From Ascidiimonas sp046199005 (GTDB lineage Bacteria; Bacteroidota; Bacteroidia; Flavobacteriales; Flavobacteriaceae): a DNA stretch of 64,000 nt. This document shows positions 1 to 11,900 of the stretch, piece after piece. Below the pieces are notes generated by a model. It made no database searches. It had not been told where the DNA came from and saw only the letters and a program-made list of their open reading frames with translations. The position numbers and the translations under genes are program-made. Location of the stretch: assembly GCA_046199005.1 (NCBI GenBank), contig CP176050.1:2790001-2854000 (forward strand), given 5' to 3'. Each line of letters starts with the position of its first letter. Positions within the stretch are counted from its first letter, which is position 1.

Positions 1-3000
1 AGTTCTCTTGGAATATTGAGGTCGTTAACGATCTGCTCAAAAGGATAATACTGATGTCTGAATGCTTCCGTTGTTTCAGTGGTTATCTTCTGGAGTAATG
101 AATTGAATGTCTCATCAGCTGCAAAATTTGTTCGCAAAGCAACCACATTCACGTAAAAGCCAATTTGCGTTTCTAATTGAGGATGGTTTCTTCCTGCCAC
201 GGGAGTCCCGACTATAATATCGTTGGTCTCCATAAGTTCATGAAGGTAAGAAGTAAGTAACGCCTGCAAGACTATAAATATACCAGACCGATTCTTACGA
301 GCCGTACGTTGTATAAGTTCTGTTAATTCACTACCTAAAGAGAATTCAATTTCTTCAGCTTCAGTGCCTCTTATTTGCGTTCTTGGCATATCTAACGGCA
401 ATTCTTTTCTAACCGAAATGTCTCTCAATCGGTTTTTCCAGAAAGACATTGCTTCTTTATCAGGATGCTCCAAAACCGTATTATGCCAGAGAGCATATTC
501 TTTATACTGTACTGATAGTCTTTTAGGTTTTAAGTTTTCATCATTCTTACTGATTGCATTGTAGAATGCCATAAGGTCTTCCTGTAGAATTCCTATAGAC
601 CATCCATCAGCAGCAATGTGATGAACGTTTATAATAAATACGTGTTTCTCCCGGTTGGTAACTAATCTGAATCTGGCAAGACGATCTTCGGTGAGATCAA
701 ATTCATAAGCATACTCGTGTTCAAGTACTTGCAGAGCTTCGGTTTGAATGTCTGTACTTTTAATAACCTCAAAATCTACGACAGATTCGTCAAACTCGTT
801 GATTTTCTGATAAGGAATCCCATCCTGATCAATATAATTGGTTCTAAGTATTTCATGATGATGTACCAATTCCTTAAGTGCTTCATGAAGGAATTCTTCC
901 TTAAGGTCGCCACTAATTTCAAAGGCAGAAGTAATGTTATAAACGGCTCTGTTTTGCGCCACCTGATCTGCCAGCCAAATCCTTGTTTGTGCCTTCGAAC
1001 ATTCATACAGTTCCTGATCAGGAATAGAGGGAATATCTGTATAGCCAACTCCTGAGAAAGAAGTATCAATTGCCTTTGCCAACTCAAAGATCGACGGGTT
1101 TTCAAAAAGAGTGATTAAGTCAATTGCCTTTTTAGTCGCTACCTGAATACTTGAAACTACACGCATTGCGAGTATCGAATGTCCTCCCAGTTCAAAGAAA
1201 TTGTCGTGTACACCTATCTTCTCCAGTTGAAGCAATTCGCTCCAGATAGAAGCCAGTTGTAACTCTGTAGGAGTCTCTGGGGCTTCGTAGGTCGCTCGTT
1301 GATAACTGGAAGCATCGGGCTCCGGAAGTGCCTTGCGGTCTATTTTACCACTGGAACTCAATGGGAAGGTCTCTAACAAGACATAGACCGATGGTACCAT
1401 ATACGAAGGAAGACGCTCTGACAACCATGCCTTTACATCACTCAATCCTACCGTAGCCTCTCCCGTGTAATAGCAGACCAGTTGTTGATGCCCACTCTTA
1501 TCTTCGCGTAATACAGCTACCGAATGACGTATCCCCGGGTGTTGATCCAGGGCTGAACTAATGTCTCCCAGTTCTATGCGATATCCTCTAAGTTTTACCT
1601 GTGCATCTTTTCTACCTACATAGCTCAGTGTTCCCTCAGGGGTCCAGCTTACCAGGTCTCCGGTCTTATACAGTCGTGCATCTTCTATAAAGGGATGTGC
1701 AATAAATTTAGCAGCTGTCAATTCAGCTCTTTGATAGTATCCCCGGGCGATACCACGACCGCTTATGCACAGTTCACCTACCACTCCTACCGGTACCAGA
1801 CGATGCTCCTCATCTAACACATAAGCCTGGGTGTTCGGTAGCGGTTTCCCTATAGAAATACTCGCTTCTGCTCCATCTGATGCACTGGTCTGGTAATACG
1901 TGCTGTAGATAGTACCTTCTGTAGGACCATAAATGTTTACCAGCGAAGCATCCAGACCCAAACAATGGTAGCTCGATACCATACTCGGTGGTAAGGCCTC
2001 TCCAGCTAAAAACAGGTAACGCAGCTTGTTAAGACTACTGTGTTGATCGCTGGAAAGGTTTTCTAACAACACCCCAAACAACGAGGGTACCAGATTTAAA
2101 TGAGTGATACCAGAGGTGTCCAGAAAATCAATGAAACGTTTCGGGTCTTTCTCCAATCCGTTTGGAACGATCACCATACTGCCGCCCTCTTTGATCCATC
2201 CAAAAAGCTCGTAGACCGAAACATCAAAACCATAATTGGTCTTGAAGGCCATACGGTCTCCACTACTGAGAGGATACAAAGATGCCATACTGCTTAGAAG
2301 TCCGTAAAGCGAATCGTGGGTGATCATCACTCCTTTAGGCACTCCGGTGGTTCCTGAGGTATAGATCATATAGGCCAGATCATCACCCTGTATCGCTACC
2401 GATGGTGCCGTAGCAGGAAGGGCAGCTAAAACAGCCTCATGCTCTTCTGAAACTAATACTTCAAGTTCTTCGATACCTTCAAAATGAGTCTGGTGCTCAC
2501 TCTGGGTAAGTACCCATTTCGCAGACAGATCATCGAGGATCATTCCAATGCGATGCGAAGGATACTCAGGATCGATAGGCACATATGCAGCACCACATTT
2601 TAAAAGTGCTAAAATATGGATGTACATCTCCAAAGAGCGGTCAAAACATACGGGTACGATACTTCCTTTGGTAATGCCACAAGAAATAAGATAGTGCGCA
2701 AGGCGATTCGAACGTTGCTCCAGTGCCAGATAGCTCACTACAGTGTCTTCTGCATAAATCGCAGGGGCTTCCCCAACTACGTCCAGCTGGTTCCTGAACA
2801 GTTCCAGTACCGTTCCATCCCCATAACCAACTGAAGTCTCATTGAAATCTTCCAACAGGGTTTTGGTTTCTTTTGCCGTCAGATATTTGATATCGCCAAC
2901 GATTTGCACTTCAGAAGACAGACTTTGTATAATCGTCTCCAGGTGACCATGAATTTTTTCAATAATACTTTCATTGAGAAGCTGGTCATTAAACATATAT

Positions 3001-6000
3001 TTTAACGATAGACCTTCCGAAGAAGGAAATACGCTTAACGACAGCGTATAGTTTGTTGTGTCTTTTGCTTCTGCATTGGTTATACTGAATGTACTTGAGC
3101 TTTCCTCTCCTACCGGATAATTCTCAAAGACAAGCAGGGTGTCAAACATACCTCCTGTAATCTCAGTTTGTGTTTCTACCAGACCAAGCGGTAAATAGCT
3201 ATACTCTTCACGGGCGGTAGTATGTGATTTCTGCAAATTCGTAAGCCACTGCCCTATTTCTTCTTTTTCATTGACTGATGTACATACTGGAATAGTATTG
3301 ATATACAATCCTATTTTGTCTTCAATTCCTTCTGTGTCAGAATCTCTGCCGGATACGGTAGCGCCAAAAGCTACTTCCTTTTGACCTGTATATTTTGCAA
3401 GAAGCAATGACCAAATTGCCTGAAAGAGCGTGTTGGTGGTCACCTGATACTTTTCACATAATTGATTTACTGCGGTAACGTGTTCATCAGTAAAAACTAC
3501 ATTGTATTCCTGATCTCCGAACACCTTATTTCTCAAGGTCATATTCCTGCTAAAAGGAAGAAAGGTAGGTGATGTTAGTGCTGAAAGGTATTGCTTCCAG
3601 AATGACAGTGCGATTTCCTGATTCTTCTGTAAAATTGAACGTATATGGTCTCCAAAATTGTCAAAGCCAATCTCCGGAAGATCATTTCCAGATTCAATCG
3701 CCTCGTAGCACTCCATGAAATTGCTTATCAATTTAGAAAATGACCATCCATCCCATAATAAATGATGATTTGTGAAAACAAGTCTCGTGCATTCTTCATC
3801 AATTTTGAATAAATTAATACGGAATAGCGGCGCCTTTGCCAGATCGAAAGGTGCTGACTGATCTTCCTTCAGAAAATGTTCAATTTTAGTAAGCGCTTCT
3901 TTTCGTGAATACACCGAATAATCAAAAAGTGTTACCGGCACCGGTACGTTTTTATAAACACATTGCACAGGTGTCCCTAATCCTTCAGTAATAAAGGTCG
4001 TTCTTAAAATGGAATGTCTCTCCATAAGATAGGACCAACTGCTGTTAAATGAATTCAATGAAAAGTTTCCGGTTATATCACATTGAAACTGTACCAGATA
4101 TGCTGCTTCTTTCGTATCATACAAACTATGAAAAAGCATTCCTTCCTGAAGCGGACTCAGTGCAGCGATATCTTGCAGAGCGTACTTATGTAATGGTGAT
4201 TCCATAAATGTTTGCAACCTATCGAACGAAATTCCTTCAGAGATACCGTAATCTCCAGGAGTCTTTATTACCTCTGTAATTTCTGAACAATGTTGGATGA
4301 TCAACTGCAACATTTCGATATAACAAGTTGCTACTTCGCTGATAGTATCATTACGAAATCTGGTGCTATCATAGCTCCATTCAAGATGTAACTGTCCTTT
4401 AACGATCATGCTATTAACCGCAATCAAATGATTATTTTGATTTAATATGCTTATTTCGGCACCGGCATCCTCGTTCGCAAAATCGATATCCGCTGTTGCT
4501 TCTTCGTCAGAAACACTATTGTCAAAGTCGCCTAAATAATTGAATACAATTGATTCAAAAGGTTTTTCAAGAGATTCTTTTATTTCTAGTGAAGGACTCA
4601 AATACCTTAAAATCCCATATCCAATTCCTTTTTGTGGGATTCTGTGAAGCATGTCTTTTGTCGCAGCGATTAAGCTACCAACCGAATCATTTGAAAATGA
4701 AAGATCAAGGCATACCGGATACATACTTGTGAACCAGCCAACAGTTCTACTAATATCTACATCTTCAAAAATTTCTTCTCTTCCATGACCTTCAAGCGCG
4801 ATCACGATTTCCTTTTCTTCTGAGAGCTTCTTTAGACTTAAAGCAAACGCACTCAAGAGAATATCATTTATTTTAGTGCCGTAAGCATGATGGATATTTT
4901 GTTGTAATGATAATGTATCAGAAGAGTTCAGCTGTACGTTGAGACTTTCCGTTTCGCTGTACGTAGCTGTTTCTTTTATTCCGACTAAATCTGTTACTAA
5001 TGGCTGAAAATTGTTTAATACTTTCTGCCAGTATTTAAGCTCTGTTCCCAAAACGAGCGACGAACTATATGTCTGCAATTTATTGACCCATTGTCGGTAA
5101 GAAGTACCCTTTAAAGAAACCGATGGTTGCTGTCCGGATTTAAAAGCCTTCACCAAACGGTTTAGATCTTCTAGGATAATTCTCCACGAAACACCATCTA
5201 CTGCCAGATGATGAATGGTAAAGAAAAGTCTGTTTTTCTTTTCCTCTTGCGGCGTGTGAATCAAAACAAATTTAAAGATCGCTCCATTTTGTATCTGCAA
5301 AGACGCCTGGTAGCTGGAACAAATTGAAGTTACCTCATCCATATTCGCTATGGATTCTTCCAGAACCTGAACGGATTCTTCCTTTCTGTAACGTTGTACG
5401 GGCAATAGCTGGGATGCGTTAAACGTATAGTTGAAACGAAGCGCGTCGTGTTGTGCGACCAATACTTCTAACGTTTGCTTCAGAACAGTGCTTGCTATTG
5501 ACTTCGAAATGGTAAGTAAAACAGACTGATTGTAATGATCTTGTTGATGATACTTCTGCTCAAAGAACATGCGTTGCACTGGATGAAGTGCTGCTTCTCC
5601 TTCTAAAAGCCCATTTTCTACCAGCACTTGTTGCGTGCTTTCTATTTTGCTGATAAGTTCACTAATCGTCTGATACTGAAAAACATCTTTTACCTTTAAA
5701 TGAAACCCTTCTGCATGGCATCTGCTCACAAGCTGAATTGCCTTAATAGAATCTCCACCAAGCGAAAAGAAATTATCATGAACTCCTATCTTATCAAATC
5801 CGAGAACACCACTCCATATGGTTGCAAGCTTTTTCTCTTCTTCTGTTTCCGGAGCAACAAATAGTGCTCTTTCATAAGCATTTTCATCAGGTTGCGGAAG
5901 CTGTCTCCTATCTATTTTGCCATTGGTAGTAAGCATAAATGCGTCTACTTTCATAAATATGGAGGGCACCATATAAGAAGGCAGCATTTCTCGAAGTTTT

Positions 6001-8951
6001 AATTTCAGCTCTTTTATATCTGGAGATCCTTCAGCCTTATAATAGGCAACTAACTGTTTTAAATTTTGCGAATCTTCTTTCACCGCTACTACAGCCTGCT
6101 GAATTTGTTCTATTTGCTGTAGGGCCGTTTCAATTTCTCCCAGTTCAATACGATAGCCCCGAAGTTTGATCTGCTGATCTTTTCGACCAAAAAACTCAAG
6201 AACTCCCTGGGCATTCCACCTTGCGAGATCGCCCGTTTTATAAACCTTTTCTCCTTTTCTAAAGGGATGATCTATAAATTTCTCTTCGGTTAAATTTTCT
6301 TTATTCAGATAGCCTCTGGACAAGCCAACTCCCGAAGTAAGCAATTCTCCAATAACGCCAATAGGCAATTCCTGAAGGTTTTCGTCTGCAATAAAAACAG
6401 CTGTACCGGGTATAGGTCGACCAATTGGAACACTTCGATTAGCATCGAAATTTTTAGGTACTTTATGACATGCTGTAAAAACTGTATTTTCAGTAGGTCC
6501 GTAGCCATTTATGACTGTTACCTCAGGTAAAGCTTCATGTATTTTTTTAATACTAGCGGGTGTTAGCACATCACCTCCAGCGAGGATGTATTCTAACGAC
6601 TTATTTTGTAGAGGAATCTGCACCCACTGATCTAATAATCCCGAAGTAAACCAAATACAATTAACCTTGTAATGATCTATCACCTCATTTAACTTCGCTA
6701 AATCTATATTTGCTTCCGGATACGTTATTACCGTCCCTCCACAAAGCAGTGGTGCCCATATTTCTATGCCAGCTACATCAAAAGAGATAGAAGCTATCTG
6801 AAGCATTCTGATACTGGAATCGAAGTCCATCTCATTAAGGTAACAAAGTCTTGTAACCGATCTGTGTTCTATTAAAGTACCCTTGGCATTGCCCGTAGTA
6901 CCCGAGGTATAAATCGAATATGCTAACTGATCTGGCGATAATTGGATGTTTGGTTTATCAGTGGTATAGTCTTCCAGAGCAGCATGGAGTTCTTCAATAT
7001 TCAGAATCTTAGCTCCTGAATCGAAAGATTCAAAAATACCTTTATTTTTTTCTGAAGTTATCACCAGTGAAGCTTCACTGTCGTTAAGCATATATGCTAT
7101 ACGTGAAGTAGGATAATTTACATCGATAGGTATGTAAGCACCTCCGGCTTTCACAATACTAAGCATCAGGATATACACATCACACGACCTCTCTAAGCAA
7201 AAAGGAACAAAAGTTTCGTTGGAAACACCTGAGTCAATGAGATAATTAGCAATTTGATTGGTTAATGCATCCAGTTCTTCATAAGTTACTTCCCTTTCAT
7301 TATCTATCAACGCAACATTGTATGGTGTTGCAGCTGCTTGTTGCTCGAAAAGAGTCACTAACGTGGTTTCCTCTCCCAGATCGGTTGTATTTACTGAAAA
7401 AGAATTCAATAATTGCGCCTCAGCCTCGGGAACGATCTTTATTTCAGCAATCGGCTTTTCGTTGCTTTCAAGGATGGATGTGATTAACTGCTGATAGTGA
7501 GATGCCAGCCTCTCAATAGTATCTTTTTCAAATATGGAAGTAGCGTATTCTATTGAAAAGGATAAACCCGTTACCGTTTCTACCACATCCAAAGTTAGAT
7601 CAAATTTTGAAGTACCACTCGCCTCTGTAATCACTTCTACCTCGTTATTTCCTAATTTGATCTCTGTGATTTCACGATTGTTCTGTAGCGAAAACAACGT
7701 CTGGAACAATGAATTCTGACTTTGATCCCGAACGATGGAAAGGTGATCAATAATTTTTTCTAGTGGTACATCCTGATTTTGATAGGCTTGTAAACAGGTC
7801 TGTTTGATTTGTTTAAGTAACTCTTTAAAAGAATCAGTAGGACTCACATGATCTCGGATAACAAGCGTATTTACAAAGAATCCGATAACGTCCTCAATTT
7901 CGGGACGATTTCGGTTTGCAACTGGTGTACCTACACTAATATCGGTTTGCCCCGTGTAGCGATACAACAACACCTTGTAAACAGTTAGCAATAACATGAA
8001 AAGAGTGCTCCCTTCTGTTCTTGCCATTTTTTTAAGTCGTTGCGTAGTCTCCTCGTCGATCTTGAAGTCAAAAACTGCTCCTTCGGTAGATTGTATTACA
8101 GGACGTGGATGATCTGTAGGCAATTCAAGTGGCGTAAAACCACGAAGTTGATTCTCCCAAAAAGCAAGCTTCTCTTCCAGTATAGCTCCGCTGAGATATT
8201 CTCTTACCCAAATACTGTAATCTGCATACTGAACCGGTAAAATATCGTTTGTAACGGATAGATTGTTTGAGAACTTTTCATAATAATCCTCGATTTCACT
8301 TACCAAAATAGGCATAGACCAACCGTCTCCAGCGATGTGGTGTAGCACAAGAATTAGTAAATATTCCTCTTCAGATTCTTTTAATAAAACGGTACGAAGC
8401 ATATAGTCTGAGGAAAGATCAAAAGGTATTTGAGTTTCTTCCTCTATAACTTCTTCGGCATTTGTAAAATCTTTACCACGGGTTAGTACTTTTACCTTGA
8501 ATGCATTGCTTTCTCTGATGTATTGATAACCGATTCCATCGTATTCTTTAAAGACAGTACGCAGCGCTTCGTGTTTTTCAACCAAAGCACTTATGGCCTT
8601 TTCAAGAGCGCCCAGTTTAAGGGAGCCTTTGATTCGAAGTATTTCAGACATGTGATAGGCAACACTACCTTGAAATTTATCAATAAACCAAAGTCTTTCC
8701 TGAGCAAAGGACATCGGTATTCTTTCAGGACGTGCTGCTGGTTTTATTGCTATCTGATTTTCAGGATTGGCAGTGCCAGCGATTAAAAAGTCTATAATCG
8801 CATCTTTTTGTTCCTTGATCTTATAAAGTATCGTTGCAGAAAGACTCGTGCCCTTGGTCTTCTTGATACCAAGTCTGCCCTCCTCTACAAACAATGTAGA
8901 GCCTTGAGTTTTTGCTTCGTAAATAATGTCTAAAATTTCTGCTTTCGTCAT
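1..8951 (-). CDS. Non-ribosomal peptide synthetase, 3' end outside window (TubC dock-C-A-T-E-C-A-T-C...)
   Basis: The frame is open from the ATG at 8951 to the left edge (about 2983 codons), so the protein is truncated by the window, not broken. Visible order: a TubC-like N-terminal docking domain (residues 1-57, with LFVEEGRLGIK); C (HHIAGDGW near 207); A (TSGTTG near 684); T (GGDSIKAIQL, Ser near 1065); E (HHLAVDGVSW near 1249 and EGHGRE); C (LSPLQEGMLFH start, HHLLWDGW near 1729); A; T (Ser near 2590); and the start of another C (HHIAADGW near 2777). The E domain predicts a D-residue at the first module, and the C after it has the look of the type that accepts a D-configured donor. Specificity positions aligned by eye to GrsA read DVIWLGGVFK (Val-like branched aliphatic, tentative) and DVYNFAIIYK (no match I recognise). 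It starts 26 bases after the preceding NRPS. The second A-T segment is nearly identical to one in that neighbour. Confidence 0.95.
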   Translation of the reverse strand, partial: MTKAEILDIIYEAKTQGSTLFVEEGRLGIKKTKGTSLSATILYKIKEQKDAIIDFLIAGTANPENQIAIKPAARPERIPMSFAQERLWFIDKFQGSVAYHMSEILRIKGSLKLGALEKAISALVEKHEALRTVFKEYDGIGYQYIRESNAFKVKVLTRGKDFTNAEEVIEEETQIPFDLSSDYMLRTVLLKESEEEYLLILVLHHIAGDGWSMPILVSEIEDYYEKFSNNLSVTNDILPVQYADYSIWVREYLSGAILEEKLAFWENQLRGFTPLELPTDHPRPVIQSTEGAVFDFKIDEETTQRLKKMARTEGSTLFMLLLTVYKVLLYRYTGQTDISVGTPVANRNRPEIEDVIGFFVNTLVIRDHVSPTDSFKELLKQIKQTCLQAYQNQDVPLEKIIDHLSIVRDQSQNSLFQTLFSLQNNREITEIKLGNNEVEVITEASGTSKFDLTLDVVETVTGLSFSIEYATSIFEKDTIERLASHYQQLITSILESNEKPIAEIKIVPEAEAQLLNSFSVNTTDLGEETTLVTLFEQQAAATPYNVALIDNEREVTYEELDALTNQIANYLIDSGVSNETFVPFCLERSCDVYILMLSIVKAGGAYIPIDVNYPTSRIAYMLNDSEASLVITSEKNKGIFESFDSGAKILNIEELHAALEDYTTDKPNIQLSPDQLAYSIYTSGTTGNAKGTLIEHRSVTRLCYLNEMDFDSSIRMLQIASISFDVAGIEIWAPLLCGGTVITYPEANIDLAKLNEVIDHYKVNCIWFTSGLLDQWVQIPLQNKSLEYILAGGDVLTPASIKKIHEALPEVTVINGYGPTENTVFTACHKVPKNFDANRSVPIGRPIPGTAVFIADENLQELPIGVIGELLTSGVGLSRGYLNKENLTEEKFIDHPFRKGEKVYKTGDLARWNAQGVLEFFGRKDQQIKLRGYRIELGEIETALQQIEQIQQAVVAVKEDSQNLKQLVAYYKAEGSPDIKELKLKLREMLPSYMVPSIFMKVDAFMLTTNGKIDRRQLPQPDENAYERALFVAPETEEEKKLATIWSGVLGFDKIGVHDNFFSLGGDSIKAIQLVSRCHAEGFHLKVKDVFQYQTISELISKIESTQQVLVENGLLEGEAALHPVQRMFFEQKYHQQDHYNQSVLLTISKSIASTVLKQTLEVLVAQHDALRFNYTFNASQLLPVQRYRKEESVQVLEESIANMDEVTSICSSYQASLQIQNGAIFKFVLIHTPQEEKKNRLFFTIHHLAVDGVSWRIILEDLNRLVKAFKSGQQPSVSLKGTSYRQWVNKLQTYSSSLVLGTELKYWQKVLNNFQPLVTDLVGIKETATYSETESLNVQLNSSDTLSLQQNIHHAYGTKINDILLSAFALSLKKLSEEKEIVIALEGHGREEIFEDVDISRTVGWFTSMYPVCLDLSFSNDSVGSLIAATKDMLHRIPQKGIGYGILRYLSPSLEIKESLEKPFESIVFNYLGDFDNSVSDEEATADIDFANEDAGAEISILNQNNHLIAVNSMIVKGQLHLEWSYDSTRFRNDTISEVATCYIEMLQLIIQHCSEITEVIKTPGDYGISEGISFDRLQTFMESPLHKYALQDIAALSPLQEGMLFHSLYDTKEAAYLVQFQCDITGNFSLNSFNSSWSYLMERHSILRTTFITEGLGTPVQCVYKNVPVPVTLFDYSVYSRKEALTKIEHFLKEDQSAPFDLAKAPLFRINLFKIDEECTRLVFTNHHLLWDGWSFSKLISNFMECYEAIESGNDLPEIGFDNFGDHIRSILQKNQEIALSFWKQYLSALTSPTFLPFSRNMTLRNKVFGDQEYNVVFTDEHVTAVNQLCEKYQVTTNTLFQAIWSLLLAKYTGQKEVAFGATVSGRDSDTEGIEDKIGLYINTIPVCTSVNEKEEIGQWLTNLQKSHTTAREEYSYLPLGLVETQTEITGGMFDTLLVFENYPVGEESSSTFSITNAEAKDTTNYTLSLSVFPSSEGLSLKYMFNDQLLNESIIEKIHGHLETIIQSLSSEVQIVGDIKYLTAKETKTLLEDFNETSVGYGDGTVLELFRNQLDVVGEAPAIYAEDTVVSYLALEQRSNRLAHYLISCGITKGSIVPVCFDRSLEMYIHILALLKCGAAYVPIDPEYPSHRIGMILDDLSAKWVLTQSEHQTHFEGIEELEVLVSEEHEAVLAALPATAPSVAIQGDDLAYMIYTSGTTGVPKGVMITHDSLYGLLSSMASLYPLSSGDRMAFKTNYGFDVSVYELFGWIKEGGSMVIVPNGLEKDPKRFIDFLDTSGITHLNLVPSLFGVLLENLSSDQHSSLNKLRYLFLAGEALPPSMVSSYHCLGLDASLVNIYGPTEGTIYSTYYQTSASDGAEASISIGKPLPNTQAYVLDEEHRLVPVGVVGELCISGRGIARGYYQRAELTAAKFIAHPFIEDARLYKTGDLVSWTPEGTLSYVGRKDAQVKLRGYRIELGDISSALDQHPGIRHSVAVLREDKSGHQQLVCYYTGEATVGLSDVKAWLSERLPSYMVPSVYVLLETFPLSSSGKIDRKALPEPDASSYQRATYEAPETPTELQLASIWSELLQLEKIGVHDNFFELGGHSILAMRVVSSIQVATKKAIDLITLFENPSIFELAKAIDTSFSGVGYTDIPSIPDQELYECSKAQTRIWLADQVAQNRAVYNITSAFEISGDLKEEFLHEALKELVHHHEILRTNYIDQDGIPYQKINEFDESVVDFEVIKSTDIQTEALQVLEHEYAYEFDLTEDRLARFRLVTNREKHVFIINVHHIAADGWSIGILQEDLMAFYNAISKNDENLKPKRLSVQYKEYALWHNTVLEHPDKEAMSFWKNRLRDISVRKELPLDMPRTQIRGTEAEEIEFSLGSELTELIQRTARKNRSGIFIVLQALLTSYLHELMETNDIIVGTPVAGRNHPQLETQIGFYVNVVALRTNFAADETFNSLLQKITTETTEAFRHQYYPFEQIVNDLNIPRE
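1178..2876 (-). repeat. A-T didomain repeat, copy 1
   Basis: About 1.7 kb that aligns without gaps to 9142-10840 at a constant offset of 7964 bases, with roughly 25-30 mismatches by eye (about 98% identity). It covers the end of the C-A linker, the whole adenylation domain and the front of the carrier domain up to the GGHS core. The C domain before it and the half of T after it are clearly diverged. All ten specificity positions match the other copy. Confidence 0.95.
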
Positions 8952-8977
8952 GTCCTGAGAATTACTTGATCAATTTG

Positions 8978-11900
8978 TTAAAGGAAGGTTACTTCCTGTT
9001 CATCTGTTGATTCTTCTGAAGTAAATAATTCTACATATTTACTTAATTGTCTGATGGTAGTATAGTTAAATACATCTTGAAGATTGATCACCATTTCGAA
9101 TTCGGTCTCCATAAGGGATACCAGCCGAATGGCTAACAGGGAATGTCCTCCCAGTTCAAAGAAATTGTCGTGTACACCTATCTTCTCCAGTTGAAGCAAT
9201 TCGCTCCAGATAGAAGCCAGTTGTAACTCGGTGGGTGTCTGTGGAGCTTCGTAGGTCGCTCGTTGATAACTGGAAGCATCGGGCTCCGGAAGTGCCTTGC
9301 GGTCTATTTTACCACTGGAACTCAATGGGAAGGTCTCTAACAAGACATAGACCGATGGTACCATATATGAGGGAAGACGCTCTGACAACCATGCCTTTAC
9401 ATCACTCAATCCTACCGTAGCCTCTCCCGTGTAATAGCAGACCAGTTGTTGATGCCCGCTCTTATCTTCGCGTAATACCGCTACCGAATGACGGATCCCC
9501 GGGTGTTGATCCAGGGCTGCACTAATGTCTCCCAGTTCTATGCGATATCCTCTAAGTTTTACCTGTGCATCTTTTCTACCTACATAGCTCAGTGTTCCCT
9601 CAGGGGTCCAGCTTACCAGGTCTCCAGTCTTATACAGTCGTGCACCTTCTATAAAGGGATGTGCAATAAATTTAGCAGCTGTCAATTCAGCTCTTTGATA
9701 GTATCCCTGGGCGATACCACGACCGCTTATGCACAGTTCACCTACCACTCCTACCGGTACCAGACGATGCTCCTCATCTAACACATAAGCCTGGGTGTTC
9801 GGTAGCGGTTTCCCTATAGAAATACTCGCTTCTGCTCCATCTGATGCACTGGTCTGGTAATACGTGCTGTAGATAGTACCTTCTGTAGGACCATAAATGT
9901 TTACCAGCGAAGCATCCAGACCCAAACTATGGTAGCTCGATACCATACTCGGTGGTAAGGCCTCTCCAGCTAAAAACAGGTAACGCAGCTTGTTAAGGCT
10001 ACTGTGTTGATCGCTGGAAAGGTTTTCTAACAACACCCCAAACAACGAGGGTACCAGATTTAAATGAGTGATACCAGAGGTGTCCAGAAAATCAATGAAA
10101 CGTTTCGGGTCTTTCTCCAATCCGTTTGGAACGATCACCATACTGCCGCCCTCTTTGATCCATCCAAAAAGCTCGTATACCGAAACATCAAAACCATAAT
10201 TGGTCTTGAAGGCCATACGGTCTCCACTACTGAGAGGATATAAAGATGCCATACTGCTTAGAAGTCCGTAAAGCGAATCGTGGGTGATCATCACTCCTTT
10301 AGGTACTCCGGTGGTTCCTGAGGTATAGATCATATAGGCCAGATCATCACCCTGTATCGCTACCGATGGTGCCGTAGCAGGAAGGGCTGCTAAAACAGCC
10401 TCATGCTCTTCTGAAACTAATACTTCAAGTTCTTCGATACCTTCAAAATGAGTCTGGTGCTCACTCTGGGTAAGTACCCATTTCGCAGACAGATCATCGA
10501 GGATCATTCCAATGCGATGTGAAGGATACTCAGGATCGATAGGCACATATGCAGCACCACATTTTAAAAGTGCTAAAATATGGATGTACATCTCCAAAGA
10601 GCGGTCAAAACATACGGGTACGATACTTCCTTTGGTGATGCCACAAGAAATAAGATAGTGCGCAAGACGATTCGCACGTTGCTCCAATGCCAGATAGCTC
10701 ACTACAGTGTCTTCTGCATAAATCGCAGGGGATTCCCCAGATACGTCCAGCTGGTTCCTGAACAGTTCCAGTACCGTTCCATCCCCATAACCAACTGAAG
10801 TCTCATTGAAATCTTCCAACAGGGTTTTGGTTTCTTTTGCTTCCAGTATCGAAAGTTCTTTGATCAATTGCTCCCCATTATTACCTATTGATTTCAACAA
10901 TAACATATAATGCTCGATCATTCGGGCAATTGTAGTTTCCTTAAACAGATCGGTGCAATATTCTACTTCCAGAACAATACCGCGTTTGGGATGCTCTTCA
11001 ATGATAAAATGAAGATCACAGTTGGTTTGAATAGTTTTTGGACCTACCGTCTCTATTTCAAGATCACCCAGCACAAATTCTTTGAGCTCGGGGGTGTTCT
11101 GAACTGTAAACATCACCTGAAAAATAGGATTTCTGCTAAGGTCTCTTTGTTTTTGAGTTGCTTCTACGATCTTTTCAAAAGGAACATCCTGGTATTTAAA
11201 CGCATCAAGGGTGATGTTTTTTACCTGATTAAGATAAGCTGAAAATGAAAGCGATTCATTTACAGGAAGGTTTAATGTAAGAGAGTTTACAAAAAACCCT
11301 ATAAGATGCTCAAACTCTTCATGTGATCTTCCGGCAATGGGTGTACCAATGCAAATATCCTTTTGCCCTGTGTAACGGTACATTAATAACCTGAATGCCC
11401 CAATAAGAGTCATAAACATGGTCGCACCATTTTTAGCAGACAGGCTTTTTAATTGTTGTGCCAAGGTATCGTCAATAACGTGTTCCAGTAAAGCTGCTTT
11501 AATACTTTGCAATTTAGGACGGTCAAAATCCGTCGAGAGCTCCAGGGGAGAAATATTCTTTACCTGATTCACCCAATAGTTGAGATGCTCTTTCATTTGC
11601 TCTTTGCGAGACTGTTGCCAGACTGCATAATCGAAATACTGAAGCGATAGCTCAGGCAATGAAGCTTCATTCCCCTCTATTTTCGCTGCATAAAGTTGCA
11701 TCAACTCATCTACCAAAATACTTTCTGACCATCCATCTGAAGCGATATGGTGCATCACGAGAACTAACGTATAATCTTCGGTAGCTTTTTCGATCAGGGT
11801 AGCTCTTAGCTTAAATTCGCTGGCAAGATCAAAAGGTTTAGCAACCAATTCAGATACCCAGAGATCAAACACTTTCTCCTTGGGCAAATCAGAAGTCTGA

